The notes beneath the pieces were generated by a model. It was not told the DNA's origin, made no database searches, and was given only the letters and a program-made list of their open reading frames with translations. 64,000 nucleotides of DNA from Nakamurella panacisegetis (GTDB lineage: Bacteria; Actinomycetota; Actinomycetes; Mycobacteriales; Nakamurellaceae). How positions within the stretch are numbered: the stretch's first letter is position 1; each line of letters opens with the position of its first letter. Shown piece after piece: positions 9,945 through 18,250 of this stretch. The translations under genes and the position numbers were made by a program. Location of the stretch: assembly GCF_900104535.1 (NCBI RefSeq), contig NZ_LT629710.1, positions 930,001-994,000 on the forward strand, written 5' to 3'.

Positions 9945-11834
9945 GTGACAGTGTCCACGTCGAATGCGCGACCTGTCTCACTCCTACGTGTAGTTCGGCG
10001 GAGCAATTTCCGTCCTTTTGCACTGTTCACACTCTTCGTTGTCGCCGTGGTTGCCTCGTTCGGGCTAGTCGAGACAAGTGTGGCCGTTGCGGCCGGACCG
10101 ACCGGAAGGCAGGCCGTCGCCGCGTCGGCCCAGCCCTTCAAGTGGACCGGGACGGCCATCCCGTCCGGTGCCGCCCGGCCGAATCTGATCTCCTGTCCGA
10201 GCAGCACGTACTGCGTTGCCATCGACCGCGCGAGCAGCATGATCTACAACGGCACCAGCTGGACCCGAGCGGTCCCGATCGATGGCTCCGGCCTGACTGC
10301 CCTCTCGTGCCCGACCGTTGGCTTCTGCCTCGCGGTCGGGCAGAACGTTGCGCTGACGTTCGACGGGCAGACCTGGAGCGCCCCGAAAGAGATCACGCCG
10401 GCCGGCACCTTCCTGGGCTCGGTGTCCTGCGCGTCGCCGTCCTTCTGTGTGGCCGGCGGTGCGGAGCCGGTGTTCCAGAGTCCGGAGTCCAACGGGTTCG
10501 CCGTTTCGTTCGACGGAGCGACGTGGTCCGGTCCGACGTACCTGTCCGCCACCGCCGCGACGTCGGTCTCGTGTCCCGAAGTCGGCTTCTGCGTCTTCGG
10601 CAGCGGCGGCGGCGTCTCCGTGTTCGACGGCTCGACCTGGAACAACCGACCGGGGTTCCCGGCCGACAACGTCCGGGCCATCTCCTGCATCTCCCGCACG
10701 TTCTGCGAGGTGCTCGACGGTGCCCATGCGATCACCTTCGACGGTACCGCCTTCGACCAGGACGCACCCGTCATCGACGACAGCTTCGGGCTGACCGCAG
10801 TGGCCTGCACCAGTCGAACCAGGTGTGTGGCGGTCAACTTCGCCGGCCTGGCGGTCATCTACGACGGGGTCACCTGGAGTTCTCCGGTCGCCACCGGCCT
10901 CGGCTCGCCGTCGCTCTCGTGCGCGGGCCCGACGTTCTGCGCCGCCGTCGACGGCACCGGCAAGGCGGCCGTCCTGAACGGCTCGGTCTTCACCGTCACC
11001 ACTCTGCCGAAGGCGAATCCGCGCTTGTCGTCCGTGTCCTGCTCGAGCCGAACGTTCTGCGCGGCGGTCGGCCAGCTGGGCGACGCGGTGACGTTCAACG
11101 GCACGTCATGGTCCCCTCCGGTCAGTGCCGCCCCGGGCCGGAACCTGGTGACGGTGTCCTGCACGTCCAGCTCCTTCTGCGCAGCGCTCAGCGACGACGA
11201 GGATTCCTCGGATGTCGTCACCTTCAACGGAACCGGCTGGACGGCGCCGGCGCCCAACCCCGTGGCCCGTCTGGTGTCGGTGTCCTGCCCGTCGAGTCAC
11301 TTCTGCGCCGGCGTGACCAACCCGGGTTACGTGGTCACGTTCAACGGTTCCACGTGGTCCGCCCCCCGGTTCGTCGGCGAATCCCTCCGGTCGGTGTCCT
11401 GTGTGTCGGCAAGCTTCTGCGTCGGGTTGCAAGGAGCGACGGCGATGGTGTTCAACGGGACGTCCTGGCGCAGATCACGGACGTTGTTCGACGACACGAA
11501 CTCGCTGACCGAGGTGTCCTGTTCGTCGACGACGTTCTGTGTCGCCGTTGACGGCGCCGGTAGGGCGTACACGTTCAGCGGTTCGGCCTGGCGTGCGGCG
11601 CGGTCCATCGACCGAAGTCCGGGAGTCTTCGACCTGTCCGTGTCGTGCCCGGTGTCGTCCTTCTGCGCGGCGGTCGACAACAAGGGTCGGGTGACGACGC
11701 TGCGCAGCAACGGCACCTGGACCGCACCCACGGCGGTACGCGGGGCGAGCAACCTGACCTCCGTGTCGTGCTCGTCGAACGCCTTCTGCGTGGCCGTGGA
11801 CGCCAACGGGAAGGCATTCGTCGGCCGACGATAG
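9945..11834 (+). CDS. secreted protein of 14 tandem Cys-containing repeats, probable beta-propeller
   Basis: The 629-residue protein has a signal peptide (basic start, then FALFTLFVVAVVASFGLVET, cleavage after AVAA). The GTG at 9945 is chosen; a GTG at 9951 is possible. The whole mature part is a repeat of about 40 residues with the pattern SVSC-x5-FC-x-AV-D-x-G-x-A-x-x-FNG-x-x-W. I count 14 copies from LISCPSSTYCVAID to the last, shortened VSCSSNAFCVAVD. Each copy has a Cys pair nine or so residues apart and a conserved Trp. The spacing fits four-strand blades, and 14 would make two seven-blade propellers (inference). Proteins with such repeats are common in soil actinobacteria but have no assigned role. 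An extracellular binding function is likely. Confidence 0.8.
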   Translation: MTVSTSNARPVSLLRVVRRSNFRPFALFTLFVVAVVASFGLVETSVAVAAGPTGRQAVAASAQPFKWTGTAIPSGAARPNLISCPSSTYCVAIDRASSMIYNGTSWTRAVPIDGSGLTALSCPTVGFCLAVGQNVALTFDGQTWSAPKEITPAGTFLGSVSCASPSFCVAGGAEPVFQSPESNGFAVSFDGATWSGPTYLSATAATSVSCPEVGFCVFGSGGGVSVFDGSTWNNRPGFPADNVRAISCISRTFCEVLDGAHAITFDGTAFDQDAPVIDDSFGLTAVACTSRTRCVAVNFAGLAVIYDGVTWSSPVATGLGSPSLSCAGPTFCAAVDGTGKAAVLNGSVFTVTTLPKANPRLSSVSCSSRTFCAAVGQLGDAVTFNGTSWSPPVSAAPGRNLVTVSCTSSSFCAALSDDEDSSDVVTFNGTGWTAPAPNPVARLVSVSCPSSHFCAGVTNPGYVVTFNGSTWSAPRFVGESLRSVSCVSASFCVGLQGATAMVFNGTSWRRSRTLFDDTNSLTEVSCSSTTFCVAVDGAGRAYTFSGSAWRAARSIDRSPGVFDLSVSCPVSSFCAAVDNKGRVTTLRSNGTWTAPTAVRGASNLTSVSCSSNAFCVAVDANGKAFVGRR

Positions 11835-11845
11835 CTCCCGCCGAT

Positions 11846-13234
11846 TCAGCCTGCGCCCGTGAGCGGATTCGGCAGACCGCTGACCGTGGTGAGTCCGGTC
11901 GGTATGACGGACGGCTGCAGCAGGGTCGCCGTAGATCGAGGGGTGACCGCCCCGGAGCCGGCCGACGTACTTGGCAGGCCGCCCGGCGACACGGTCGGCT
12001 GATCGGTGACGCCGGAGGCACCGTTGGTCAGGACGACCACCACAACGGCGGCGACCACCAGGACACCGCCGCCGAGATACCAGGGCCAACGCTTCTTCGG
12101 CGAGACCGGCTCGATCCGGTGGCTCGACGGGCGGCGGCCGGTGATCTCGGGGCTGAACTGCGAGGCCAGGAACTGGCCCCGGCCGACGGGGGGCCGGACG
12201 CCGGGCGGTGGCGGAGGCGGAGGCGTCCCCGGTCCGGGCGGACGCGCCCCGGCAGCGTGGATCTGCGTCCACGTCGGGTTCGGCTGGGGGCGCCATCCGG
12301 TCGGCTCGGCCGACAATCCAGGGCCGCTGCGTTGCTCCGCCGGTCGATCGGCCGGTCGGTTCGTCGCCTCGGCGGTGCCGCGCGTCCGTTCGTCGTCGGG
12401 GTGCGACCCGATGGCCCGCCGGGCCGCGCTCAGCAGGTCGGCACAGGTGCCGTAGCGCAACGCCGGGTCGGCGGCCAGCCCACGGGCGATGACCCGGTCG
12501 ATCGCCGGCGGCAGGCCGGCCAGCGCCGAGAGCGACGGGACCACGCCCGACAGATGGCCGGTGATCACCGTCCGGACATCCCCGACGTACGGCGCCCGCC
12601 CGGCCAGCGCGGTGAACAGCACGCAGGTCAGGGAGTACTCGTCGGACCACGGTCCGACTTCCTGTCCGCGGAGGTGCTCCGGGGACGCGTAGGTGGGCGA
12701 GCCGAGGAAGTCACCGGACGCGGTCTGGTGGCCGGTGACCCCCCGTCTGGTCAATCCGAAGTCGGCCAGGTAGACGTGTTCCTGGCCGACCGACTCGTTC
12801 CGCGTGATCAGCACGTTGGCCGGTTTGACGTCGAGGTGCACCAGGCCCCGCTCGTGGAGCACGTCAAGGGCGGCGCCGACCTGGCCGAGCAGGGCCAGCG
12901 CCCGACGAACGGGCATCTGGCCGCGGGCCAGTTCGCGGGCCAGGTCGGTGCCGTCGACCAGGCGCATCGCGATGAACAGGGCGCCGTCGACCTCACCGAA
13001 GTCGTACAACGGCACCACGTTGACGTGGTCGATGGCCGAGGCGGCCCGTGCCTCCTCGATGAACCGGGCCCGGAACTCCGGGTCGGTGGACAGATTCTCG
13101 CTCATCACCTTCAGTGCGACGGCCCGCTCGAGGCGCTCATCCACCGCTCGATAGACGACGCTCATCCCGCCCCGGCCGATCACCTCCTGCACCAGGTAAT
13201 GGCCCAGGCGCTGCCCAGTGAGGTCGACCGACAC
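11846..13234 (-). CDS. transmembrane Ser/Thr protein kinase, PknB-like, non-RD type
   Basis: The 462-residue protein starts at a GTG. The kinase domain spans about residues 10-270: glycine-rich loop IGRGGMSVVYRA, catalytic Lys in AVALKVMSE, catalytic loop LVHLDVKPANVLI, ADFGL and ASPEHL. The usual HRD arginine is Leu here, so this is a non-RD kinase and may not depend on activation-loop phosphorylation in the usual way. A Pro-rich cytosolic linker follows, then one membrane helix (WYLGGGVLVVAAVVVVV, about 385-405), then a short Ser/Thr-rich extracellular tail of about 55 residues without PASTA repeats. The signal sensed and the substrates are unknown. It converges with the repeat-protein gene, 11 bp apart. 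Confidence 0.9.
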   Translation of the reverse strand: MSVDLTGQRLGHYLVQEVIGRGGMSVVYRAVDERLERAVALKVMSENLSTDPEFRARFIEEARAASAIDHVNVVPLYDFGEVDGALFIAMRLVDGTDLARELARGQMPVRRALALLGQVGAALDVLHERGLVHLDVKPANVLITRNESVGQEHVYLADFGLTRRGVTGHQTASGDFLGSPTYASPEHLRGQEVGPWSDEYSLTCVLFTALAGRAPYVGDVRTVITGHLSGVVPSLSALAGLPPAIDRVIARGLAADPALRYGTCADLLSAARRAIGSHPDDERTRGTAEATNRPADRPAEQRSGPGLSAEPTGWRPQPNPTWTQIHAAGARPPGPGTPPPPPPPGVRPPVGRGQFLASQFSPEITGRRPSSHRIEPVSPKKRWPWYLGGGVLVVAAVVVVVLTNGASGVTDQPTVSPGGLPSTSAGSGAVTPRSTATLLQPSVIPTGLTTVSGLPNPLTGAG

Positions 13235-13328
13235 AGGCCCAGCCTAGATGGGCCGGCTCGTCGTCACGGCGGCTTCGCCGGATGGACCCCGATGTCGCGT
13301 CCGGCCTTGCGGTCGTAGGGTTCGGCGC

Positions 13329-15023
13329 ATGACTGGCGAGCACCCCGAGGTGCCCATCGAGCTGAGGGTGCTGACCGGCCCGAACCTGTATTTCCCGCGA
13401 CCGGCGGTGAAGCTCACCCTGGACGCCTCGGGGGTGATGGAGGCCGACCCGGCGACCGTCGTCGGATGGCAGCGCGCCCTTCGGGTGCGCAACCCGTCGG
13501 TCGGGATGGCCGATTCGGCCGTTCGGGTCGATGCCGCGGCGGAGTTGGCCGCAGCGGTCGTCCGGCGCAGCGGCGGTGTCATCGACACCCGGGTCCCGGC
13601 CGTCGGCCGCGGGGGCGACGGCCGCACGGTCGTGGTCGCGTTCCCCTTCCGGCGCCGCGGCCTGGCCGAGCATTTCGGCGAGGCGGTGGCGGTGGCCTTC
13701 GACCGCATCACCCGCGGCGGCGTGGATGCGCAGGTGGCATTGGCCGACGTCGCCGTCGCGATGGCCGGGGTGGATCCGGGCGAGGTCGTGACGCCGCTGC
13801 GTCCGACGATCCCGGTGATCGCGGTGACCGGGACCAATGGCAAGACCACGACCACCCGGCTGATCTCCCACCTCATGCAGGCCGACGGCCGGATACCCGG
13901 CTGGTCGTCGACGGACGGGATCGTCATCAACGGCGTCGAGGTCGAAACGGGCGACTGGTCCGGCCCGGGCGGGGCGGCGCGGGTGCTGTCCGATCCGTCG
14001 GTGACGGTTGCCGTGACCGAAACCGCCCGCGGTGGAATCCTTCTGCGGGGCGTCGGCACGGCGGCCAACGACGTGTCGGTGGTGACGAACATCAGCGCGG
14101 ATCACCTGGGCCTTCTCGGGGTGCACACCGTCGAGCAACTGGCCGAGGTGAAGTCGGTGGTCGCCCGGATCACCAAACCGAGCGGCTGGACCGTGCTGAA
14201 CGCCGACGATCCGCTCGTCCGCGAGATGCGGCTGGTGTCCCGCGCCCGGCCCTGGTTCTACTCCCCCGATCCGGACAACCCTTTCCTGGACGACGCTCTC
14301 GAGGCCGGCGGCAAGGCGATCACCGTGATCGACGGCGACATCGTGGTGCTGTCAAGGGGTCTCGACCCGACCCGGGTACTGCCGGTGGCGCAGGTGCCGC
14401 TGACCCTGGCCGGCACGTCACGGGTGAACGTGTCGAACGTGCTGGCCGCGACGGCGGCGGCGCTCGGGGTGGGTGCGTCCCTGGAGGCCGTCCGCGCCGG
14501 CCTCCGTTCGTTCACGTCCGGAGCCGAACACAACGCCGGACGGCTGAACGTGTACCTGGTTTCCGGGCTGGCCGTCGTGCTCGACCTGGCCCACAACGAA
14601 GCGTCGCTGGAGTCACTGCTGGAGGTGTCCGGGGCGCTCCGTCTGGCCGGCGGGTCGCTGGCGGTGGTGGTCGGCACGGCCGGCGACCGGACCGACGAGG
14701 CGATCCACGCCATGGGCGAGATGGCCGCCGCCGGATCGGATGTGATGGTCATCGCGGCCCGTCACAAGTACCTGCGCGGTCGCGAACCGGGTGAGATGGA
14801 AGGCCTGTGGCGGTCCGGGGCCGCCGAGGCCGGCGTGCTGGAGGTCACCGAGGAACCGGACGAGCTCTCGGCACTGCGATATCTGCTGGATCTCGGCCTG
14901 CCCGCAGGGTCGTCGATCGCGGTCTGCGCCCTCGAGCAGCGGGCCGAAATGGCGGCCGACATCCTGCGTCGTGGCGGTTCGGAGATGAGCGCCGAGCAGG
15001 TGGCGGAGCGAGTGGCCGGTTGA
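13329..15023 (+). CDS. Mur-ligase-family paralogue of cyanophycin synthetase lacking the ATP-grasp domain
   Basis: The 564-residue protein starts at the ATG at 13329. Residues 1-150 resemble the CphA N-terminal domain: ELRVLTGPNLYFPRPAVKL aligns with ELRVYRGPNYYSYEPSIHM of the CphA at 18251-21019. The Mur ligase part follows, with P-loop VTGTNGKTTTTRLI near residue 168, TARGGILLRG, NADDPLVREM and DLAHNEASLESL. About 350 residues of ATP-grasp found in full CphA are absent. Mur ligase domains form amide bonds from a carboxylate, ATP and an amine; in CphA this domain adds Arg to the Asp side chain. This protein could therefore carry only the side-chain ligation step or use another substrate. Its position 3.2 kb from cphA supports a linked role. 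Confidence 0.85.
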   Translation: MTGEHPEVPIELRVLTGPNLYFPRPAVKLTLDASGVMEADPATVVGWQRALRVRNPSVGMADSAVRVDAAAELAAAVVRRSGGVIDTRVPAVGRGGDGRTVVVAFPFRRRGLAEHFGEAVAVAFDRITRGGVDAQVALADVAVAMAGVDPGEVVTPLRPTIPVIAVTGTNGKTTTTRLISHLMQADGRIPGWSSTDGIVINGVEVETGDWSGPGGAARVLSDPSVTVAVTETARGGILLRGVGTAANDVSVVTNISADHLGLLGVHTVEQLAEVKSVVARITKPSGWTVLNADDPLVREMRLVSRARPWFYSPDPDNPFLDDALEAGGKAITVIDGDIVVLSRGLDPTRVLPVAQVPLTLAGTSRVNVSNVLAATAAALGVGASLEAVRAGLRSFTSGAEHNAGRLNVYLVSGLAVVLDLAHNEASLESLLEVSGALRLAGGSLAVVVGTAGDRTDEAIHAMGEMAAAGSDVMVIAARHKYLRGREPGEMEGLWRSGAAEAGVLEVTEEPDELSALRYLLDLGLPAGSSIAVCALEQRAEMAADILRRGGSEMSAEQVAERVAG

Positions 15024-15044
15024 ACAGGAGTAGCCGGCGCGGAA

Positions 15045-15179
15045 ATGATCGTCGAGCTGTTGCGCGGCAACGGTCACGGAGAGCAACCACCCGATCACGC
15101 GCAGGCCGTCTCGGCCGCCGAGATCGAAACCCGCACCGCACAACGGGTCCGGGACCTCCTCGGCCGCCCCACATCGTGA
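15045..15179 (+). CDS. small hypothetical protein (44 aa)
   Basis: A short frame from an ATG encodes MIVELLRGNGHGEQPPDHAQ and ends in QRVRDLLGRPTS. It is charged, probably helical at its C-terminal half, and has no signal or membrane segment. Its stop overlaps the GTG of the next small frame (GTGA), which looks like translational coupling. No family is recognised. The evidence is coding-like base use plus the overlap, so confidence is low. Confidence 0.35.
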   Translation: MIVELLRGNGHGEQPPDHAQAVSAAEIETRTAQRVRDLLGRPTS

Positions 15180-15361
15180 CCCCACCTTCCACCGTGCACC
15201 TGCACCACCGACCCGACCGACCCGGGAAGGACCCCGACGAAACCCTGGCCGAGTACCTGCACCGCCGCCAGTTCTCCCACCGCTACCGCACCGAGCTCAC
15301 CACCGCCATCCGAACCGCCCTCGCCGCCGCCCGGCCCGACCCCGACACGCCACCCTTCTGA
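15176..15361 (+). CDS. small basic hypothetical protein (61 aa)
   Basis: Starts at a GTG that overlaps the stop of the frame before it. The product begins MTPPSTVHLHHRPDRPG and contains TLAEYLHRRQFSHRYRTEL, a basic helical stretch. It lies 49 bp before moeA on the same strand. The two overlapping small frames together fill most of the 387-bp space between the Mur-ligase gene and moeA. No family is recognised, and a toxin-antitoxin pair is possible but not supported by any motif. Confidence 0.35.
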   Translation: MTPPSTVHLHHRPDRPGKDPDETLAEYLHRRQFSHRYRTELTTAIRTALAAARPDPDTPPF

Positions 15362-15410
15362 CCGATCGACCACCGCACGGCCGCCTGGCCGTGCAAGGCA
15401 GGATGAGGCC

Positions 15411-16595
15411 ATGCGCTCCGTCGAAGAACACGCCAAGATCGTCAGCGACCTGCTGTCCCCCAGCCCAAGCGTCAACGTGTCGCTGCACGACGCGGCCGGG
15501 TTGGTCCTCGCCCACGACCTCATCGCCCCCATCGACCTGCCCCCCTTCCCCAACTCGGCGATGGACGGTTATGCCGTGCGTGCGGCGGACCTCCCGTCCT
15601 TCCCCATCACCCTGCCGGTATCGCAGGACATTCCGGCCGGGCGGCAGGACACCGGGCCGCTGACTCCGGGGACGGCCGCCCGGATCATGACGGGGGCGCC
15701 GATGCCGGACGGGGCGGACACCATCGTCCAGGTCGAGAAGACCGACGGCGGAACGGAAACCGTCCGGATCGACGATGCACCCCCGGCCGGCATCCACGTC
15801 CGAACCCGAGGCGAGGACGTGCGGACCGGAGCGGTCGTACTGCACGCCGGTGCGGTGATCGCCGGGCCGCAGATCGGCGTGGCCGCCGCGCTCGGTTTCG
15901 CCGAGCTTCCCGTGCGCCGGCCGCTGGAGGTGCTGGTGCTCTCCACCGGAACCGAGCTGGTCACCCCTGGCCAACCACTGGGTCCGGGGCAGATCTACGA
16001 GTCCAACTCGTACATGCTGGCCGCGTCCGTCACCGCCGCCGGTGCCCACGCGCGGATCGCGCACTTCGTCGCGGACGACGTCGATGCCTTCAACTCGGCC
16101 CTGTCGGCGGCGAGCACCGGCGTGGACCTCATCGTCACCTCTGGGGGGGTGTCGGCCGGCGCGTACGAGGTGGTCAAGGATGCCCTGACCGGCCGGGGCG
16201 TGGAATTCGCCAAGGTGGCCATGCAACCGGGAATGCCGCAGGGCGCCGGCCATTTCCACGGAATTCCGATGGTCACCCTGCCGGGCAACCCGGTCAGCTC
16301 GTACGTGTCCTTCGAGGTGTTCCTGCGACCGGCCATCCGGGCGGCCATGGGATACGAGCAGCTGACGCGCCCGGCACTGCGCCTACCCCTGTCGCAGCCG
16401 ATCGACTCCCCGGCCGGCAAACGGCAGTTCCGGCGGGGCGTTCTCGACGCCGCCAACGGCACCGTCGCACCGTGGGGCGGGCCCGGCTCCCACCTGCTGT
16501 CCTGGCTGGCCGGAGCGGACGCCATGATCGTGGTCGAGGCAGGCGTCACCCACCTCGACGCCGGCGCCCCGGTCGAGGTCTGGTTGCTCGGGTGA
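15411..16595 (+). CDS. moeA: molybdopterin molybdotransferase MoeA
   Basis: The 394-residue length is normal for MoeA, which inserts molybdate into adenylylated molybdopterin. Visible landmarks are PPFPNSAMDGYAVRAAD near residue 45, the MoCF-binding region LSTGTELVTPGQPLGPGQIY, VTSGGVSAGAYEVVKDAL and LPGNPVSSYVSFEVFLRP. The C-terminal domain IV is present. The stop TGA overlaps the GTG of the downstream aminotransferase gene, so the two are co-translated. A DUF6457 gene further down also belongs to the cofactor theme. Confidence 0.95.
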   Translation: MRSVEEHAKIVSDLLSPSPSVNVSLHDAAGLVLAHDLIAPIDLPPFPNSAMDGYAVRAADLPSFPITLPVSQDIPAGRQDTGPLTPGTAARIMTGAPMPDGADTIVQVEKTDGGTETVRIDDAPPAGIHVRTRGEDVRTGAVVLHAGAVIAGPQIGVAAALGFAELPVRRPLEVLVLSTGTELVTPGQPLGPGQIYESNSYMLAASVTAAGAHARIAHFVADDVDAFNSALSAASTGVDLIVTSGGVSAGAYEVVKDALTGRGVEFAKVAMQPGMPQGAGHFHGIPMVTLPGNPVSSYVSFEVFLRPAIRAAMGYEQLTRPALRLPLSQPIDSPAGKRQFRRGVLDAANGTVAPWGGPGSHLLSWLAGADAMIVVEAGVTHLDAGAPVEVWLLG

Positions 16596-17623
16596 TCGAC
16601 GCCGTCGCCCACGAATTCGCTCCCGACCCCGGTTACCTGAACACCGCGTCGCTCGGGGTGCCGCCGAACCGGGCCGTCGACAAGCTCGCGGAGGTCCACC
16701 GGCGCTGGGCCAAGGGCCAACTGCACCCACCGGAATTCGACCTCTGCGTCAACCGGGCCCGCACCGCGTGGGCGTCAATCAGCAACGTGCCGACCGATCA
16801 GGTGGCCATCGGCAGCACGGTCTCCGAATTCGTCGGACTCGTCGCCGCCGGCCTGCCGGACGGCGCGAGAGTGGTGATCGCGCAAGGTGAATTCACCTCA
16901 CTCGTCTTTCCGTTCCTGGTTCACGCGGACCGCGGAATCACCGTGCGGGAAGTACCGCTCGAATCGCTCGCGGCCGAAGCGGGCCGCGCGGATCTCGTGG
17001 CCGTCAGTGCCGTGCAGTCCTCCGACGGGCGACTGGCCGACCTCGCGGCAATCCGGAACGCGACCACCGCGTCGGGCGCGAGACTCCTGGTGGACACCAC
17101 CCAGTCGGCAGGATGGCTGCCCCTGGACTGTTCGGCCTTCGACTTCGTCGTCTGCGGCGGCTACAAATGGCTGCTGTCGCCCCGCGGCACCGCCTACCTG
17201 GCGGTGCACCCCGGTGCCATGGACACCCTCCGACCACTGGCCGGCGGTTGGTACGCGGGCGAAGATCCGTGGGACTCCATCTACGGCTCACCGCTGCGGT
17301 TGGCCAGCAGCGCTCGCCGGTTCGACCTCTCGCCGGCCTGGTTCGCCTGGCTGGGCGCCGCCGAGGCCCTCGAGTTGCTCGCCGAGCTCGATCCGGTAGC
17401 GGTCCACCAGCACAACGTCGCCCTGGCCAACCGGTTCCTGGCCGCCCTCGACCAGCCGCCAGGCCCCAGCGCCATCGTGACCGTCGACGCGGCCGGGGCC
17501 GAGCGACTGGCGGCGGCCGGGGTCCGAACCGCGGTTCGCGCGGGCCGGGTCCGGGCCTCCTTCCACCTCTACAACACCACCGACGACGTCGACCTGGCCG
17601 TCGCTGCGCTCCGCGGTGGCTGA
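16592..17623 (+). CDS. class V aminotransferase family protein
   Basis: The 343-residue protein begins at a GTG overlapping the moeA stop. It has the PLP fold type I signatures of class V enzymes: PDPGYLNTASLGVPP at the start, LLVDTTQSAGWLPLD with the cofactor-binding Asp, and VVCGGYKWLLSPRGTAYL with the Schiff-base Lys. The family includes cysteine desulfurases, isopenicillin N epimerase-like enzymes and kynureninases. No persulfide Cys loop is obvious, so a plain aminotransferase, lyase or epimerase role is more likely than a desulfurase. The substrate is unknown. Coupling to moeA hints at a link to cofactor or sulfur metabolism but does not prove it. Confidence 0.85.
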   Translation: MIDAVAHEFAPDPGYLNTASLGVPPNRAVDKLAEVHRRWAKGQLHPPEFDLCVNRARTAWASISNVPTDQVAIGSTVSEFVGLVAAGLPDGARVVIAQGEFTSLVFPFLVHADRGITVREVPLESLAAEAGRADLVAVSAVQSSDGRLADLAAIRNATTASGARLLVDTTQSAGWLPLDCSAFDFVVCGGYKWLLSPRGTAYLAVHPGAMDTLRPLAGGWYAGEDPWDSIYGSPLRLASSARRFDLSPAWFAWLGAAEALELLAELDPVAVHQHNVALANRFLAALDQPPGPSAIVTVDAAGAERLAAAGVRTAVRAGRVRASFHLYNTTDDVDLAVAALRGG

Positions 17624-17719
17624 GCGGCGCCGCCCTGCCACCACCTTCGAGCCGGCCGCCACTCGACGATCAGTGACATCCCTGATGCCGACGGCACCGC
17701 CGGCCGCTACCTTGGGACG

Positions 17720-17977
17720 ATGAGCACCCTGGACGATTGGATGGCCGACGCCGCACAGGCGTTGGCGCTGCCCCCGGCACCGATGACGGTCGACCTGCGG
17801 GATGACCTGCTCGACCTCACCCGCGAGGTGGCCCACGGCGTGGCCCGGATCGCCGGTCCCCTCACCTGCTACCTGGTCGGGCTGGCGGTCGCCAACGGGA
17901 TGAGCCCCACCACCGCGGTGCAGAACCTGCGGGACGTGATCGCCGCACGCCCGAGTACCCAGGAGGGATCGGCATGA
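17720..17977 (+). CDS. DUF6457 domain protein
   Basis: This 85-residue protein consists of one DUF6457-like domain: LDDWMADAAQALAL, then LLDLTREVAHGVARIAGPL and TCYLVGLAVANG. In actinobacteria this domain occurs alone or fused to MobA-type nucleotidyltransferases of the molybdenum cofactor pathway (recalled, not checked). That fits its position 96 bp after the moeA-aminotransferase pair. Its molecular role is not known. The stop overlaps the next start as ATGA. Confidence 0.75.
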   Translation: MSTLDDWMADAAQALALPPAPMTVDLRDDLLDLTREVAHGVARIAGPLTCYLVGLAVANGMSPTTAVQNLRDVIAARPSTQEGSA

Positions 17978-18234
17978 ATGTTCTCGGTTGGATCGTGTTC
18001 GGCGCCCTGGCCGGCTGGGTCGCGTCCCTGGTGATCCGGGACAAACACCGCGGTTGCCTGACCAACATGGTGACGGGCATCCTCGGCGCCCTGCTGGGCG
18101 GCTTCATCTATCAGCTCACGACCGGCAAGAAGTGGGACTTCGGTTGGCACTGGTCGAGTTTCGGCGTCGCCGTGCTCGGTTCGCTGCTGTTGCTCCTGAT
18201 CATCAACCTGGTGACGCGGCGCCGGGTGGAGTGA
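17974..18234 (+). CDS. GlsB/YeaQ/YmgE family stress-response membrane protein
   Basis: The 86-residue protein has the family hallmarks: N-terminal helix VLGWIVFGALAGWVASLVI, the Gly-rich segment MVTGILGALLGGFIYQL and a C-terminal helix VLGSLLLLLIINLVTRRR. Members (transglycosylase-associated proteins) are small inner-membrane proteins induced by stress, with no proven enzymatic role. The insert between helices 2 and 3 (TTGKKWDFGWHWSSF) has a Trp-rich loop. Overlaps the previous gene by 4 bp and ends 16 bp before the convergent cphA. Confidence 0.85.
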   Translation: MNVLGWIVFGALAGWVASLVIRDKHRGCLTNMVTGILGALLGGFIYQLTTGKKWDFGWHWSSFGVAVLGSLLLLLIINLVTRRRVE

Positions 18235-18250
18235 CCACCCGCCGCGCCAC

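Noticed and set aside
15045-15361. A toxin-antitoxin pair from two overlapping small frames
   Set aside because: Neither product shows a known toxin or antitoxin motif; overlap alone is not sufficient.
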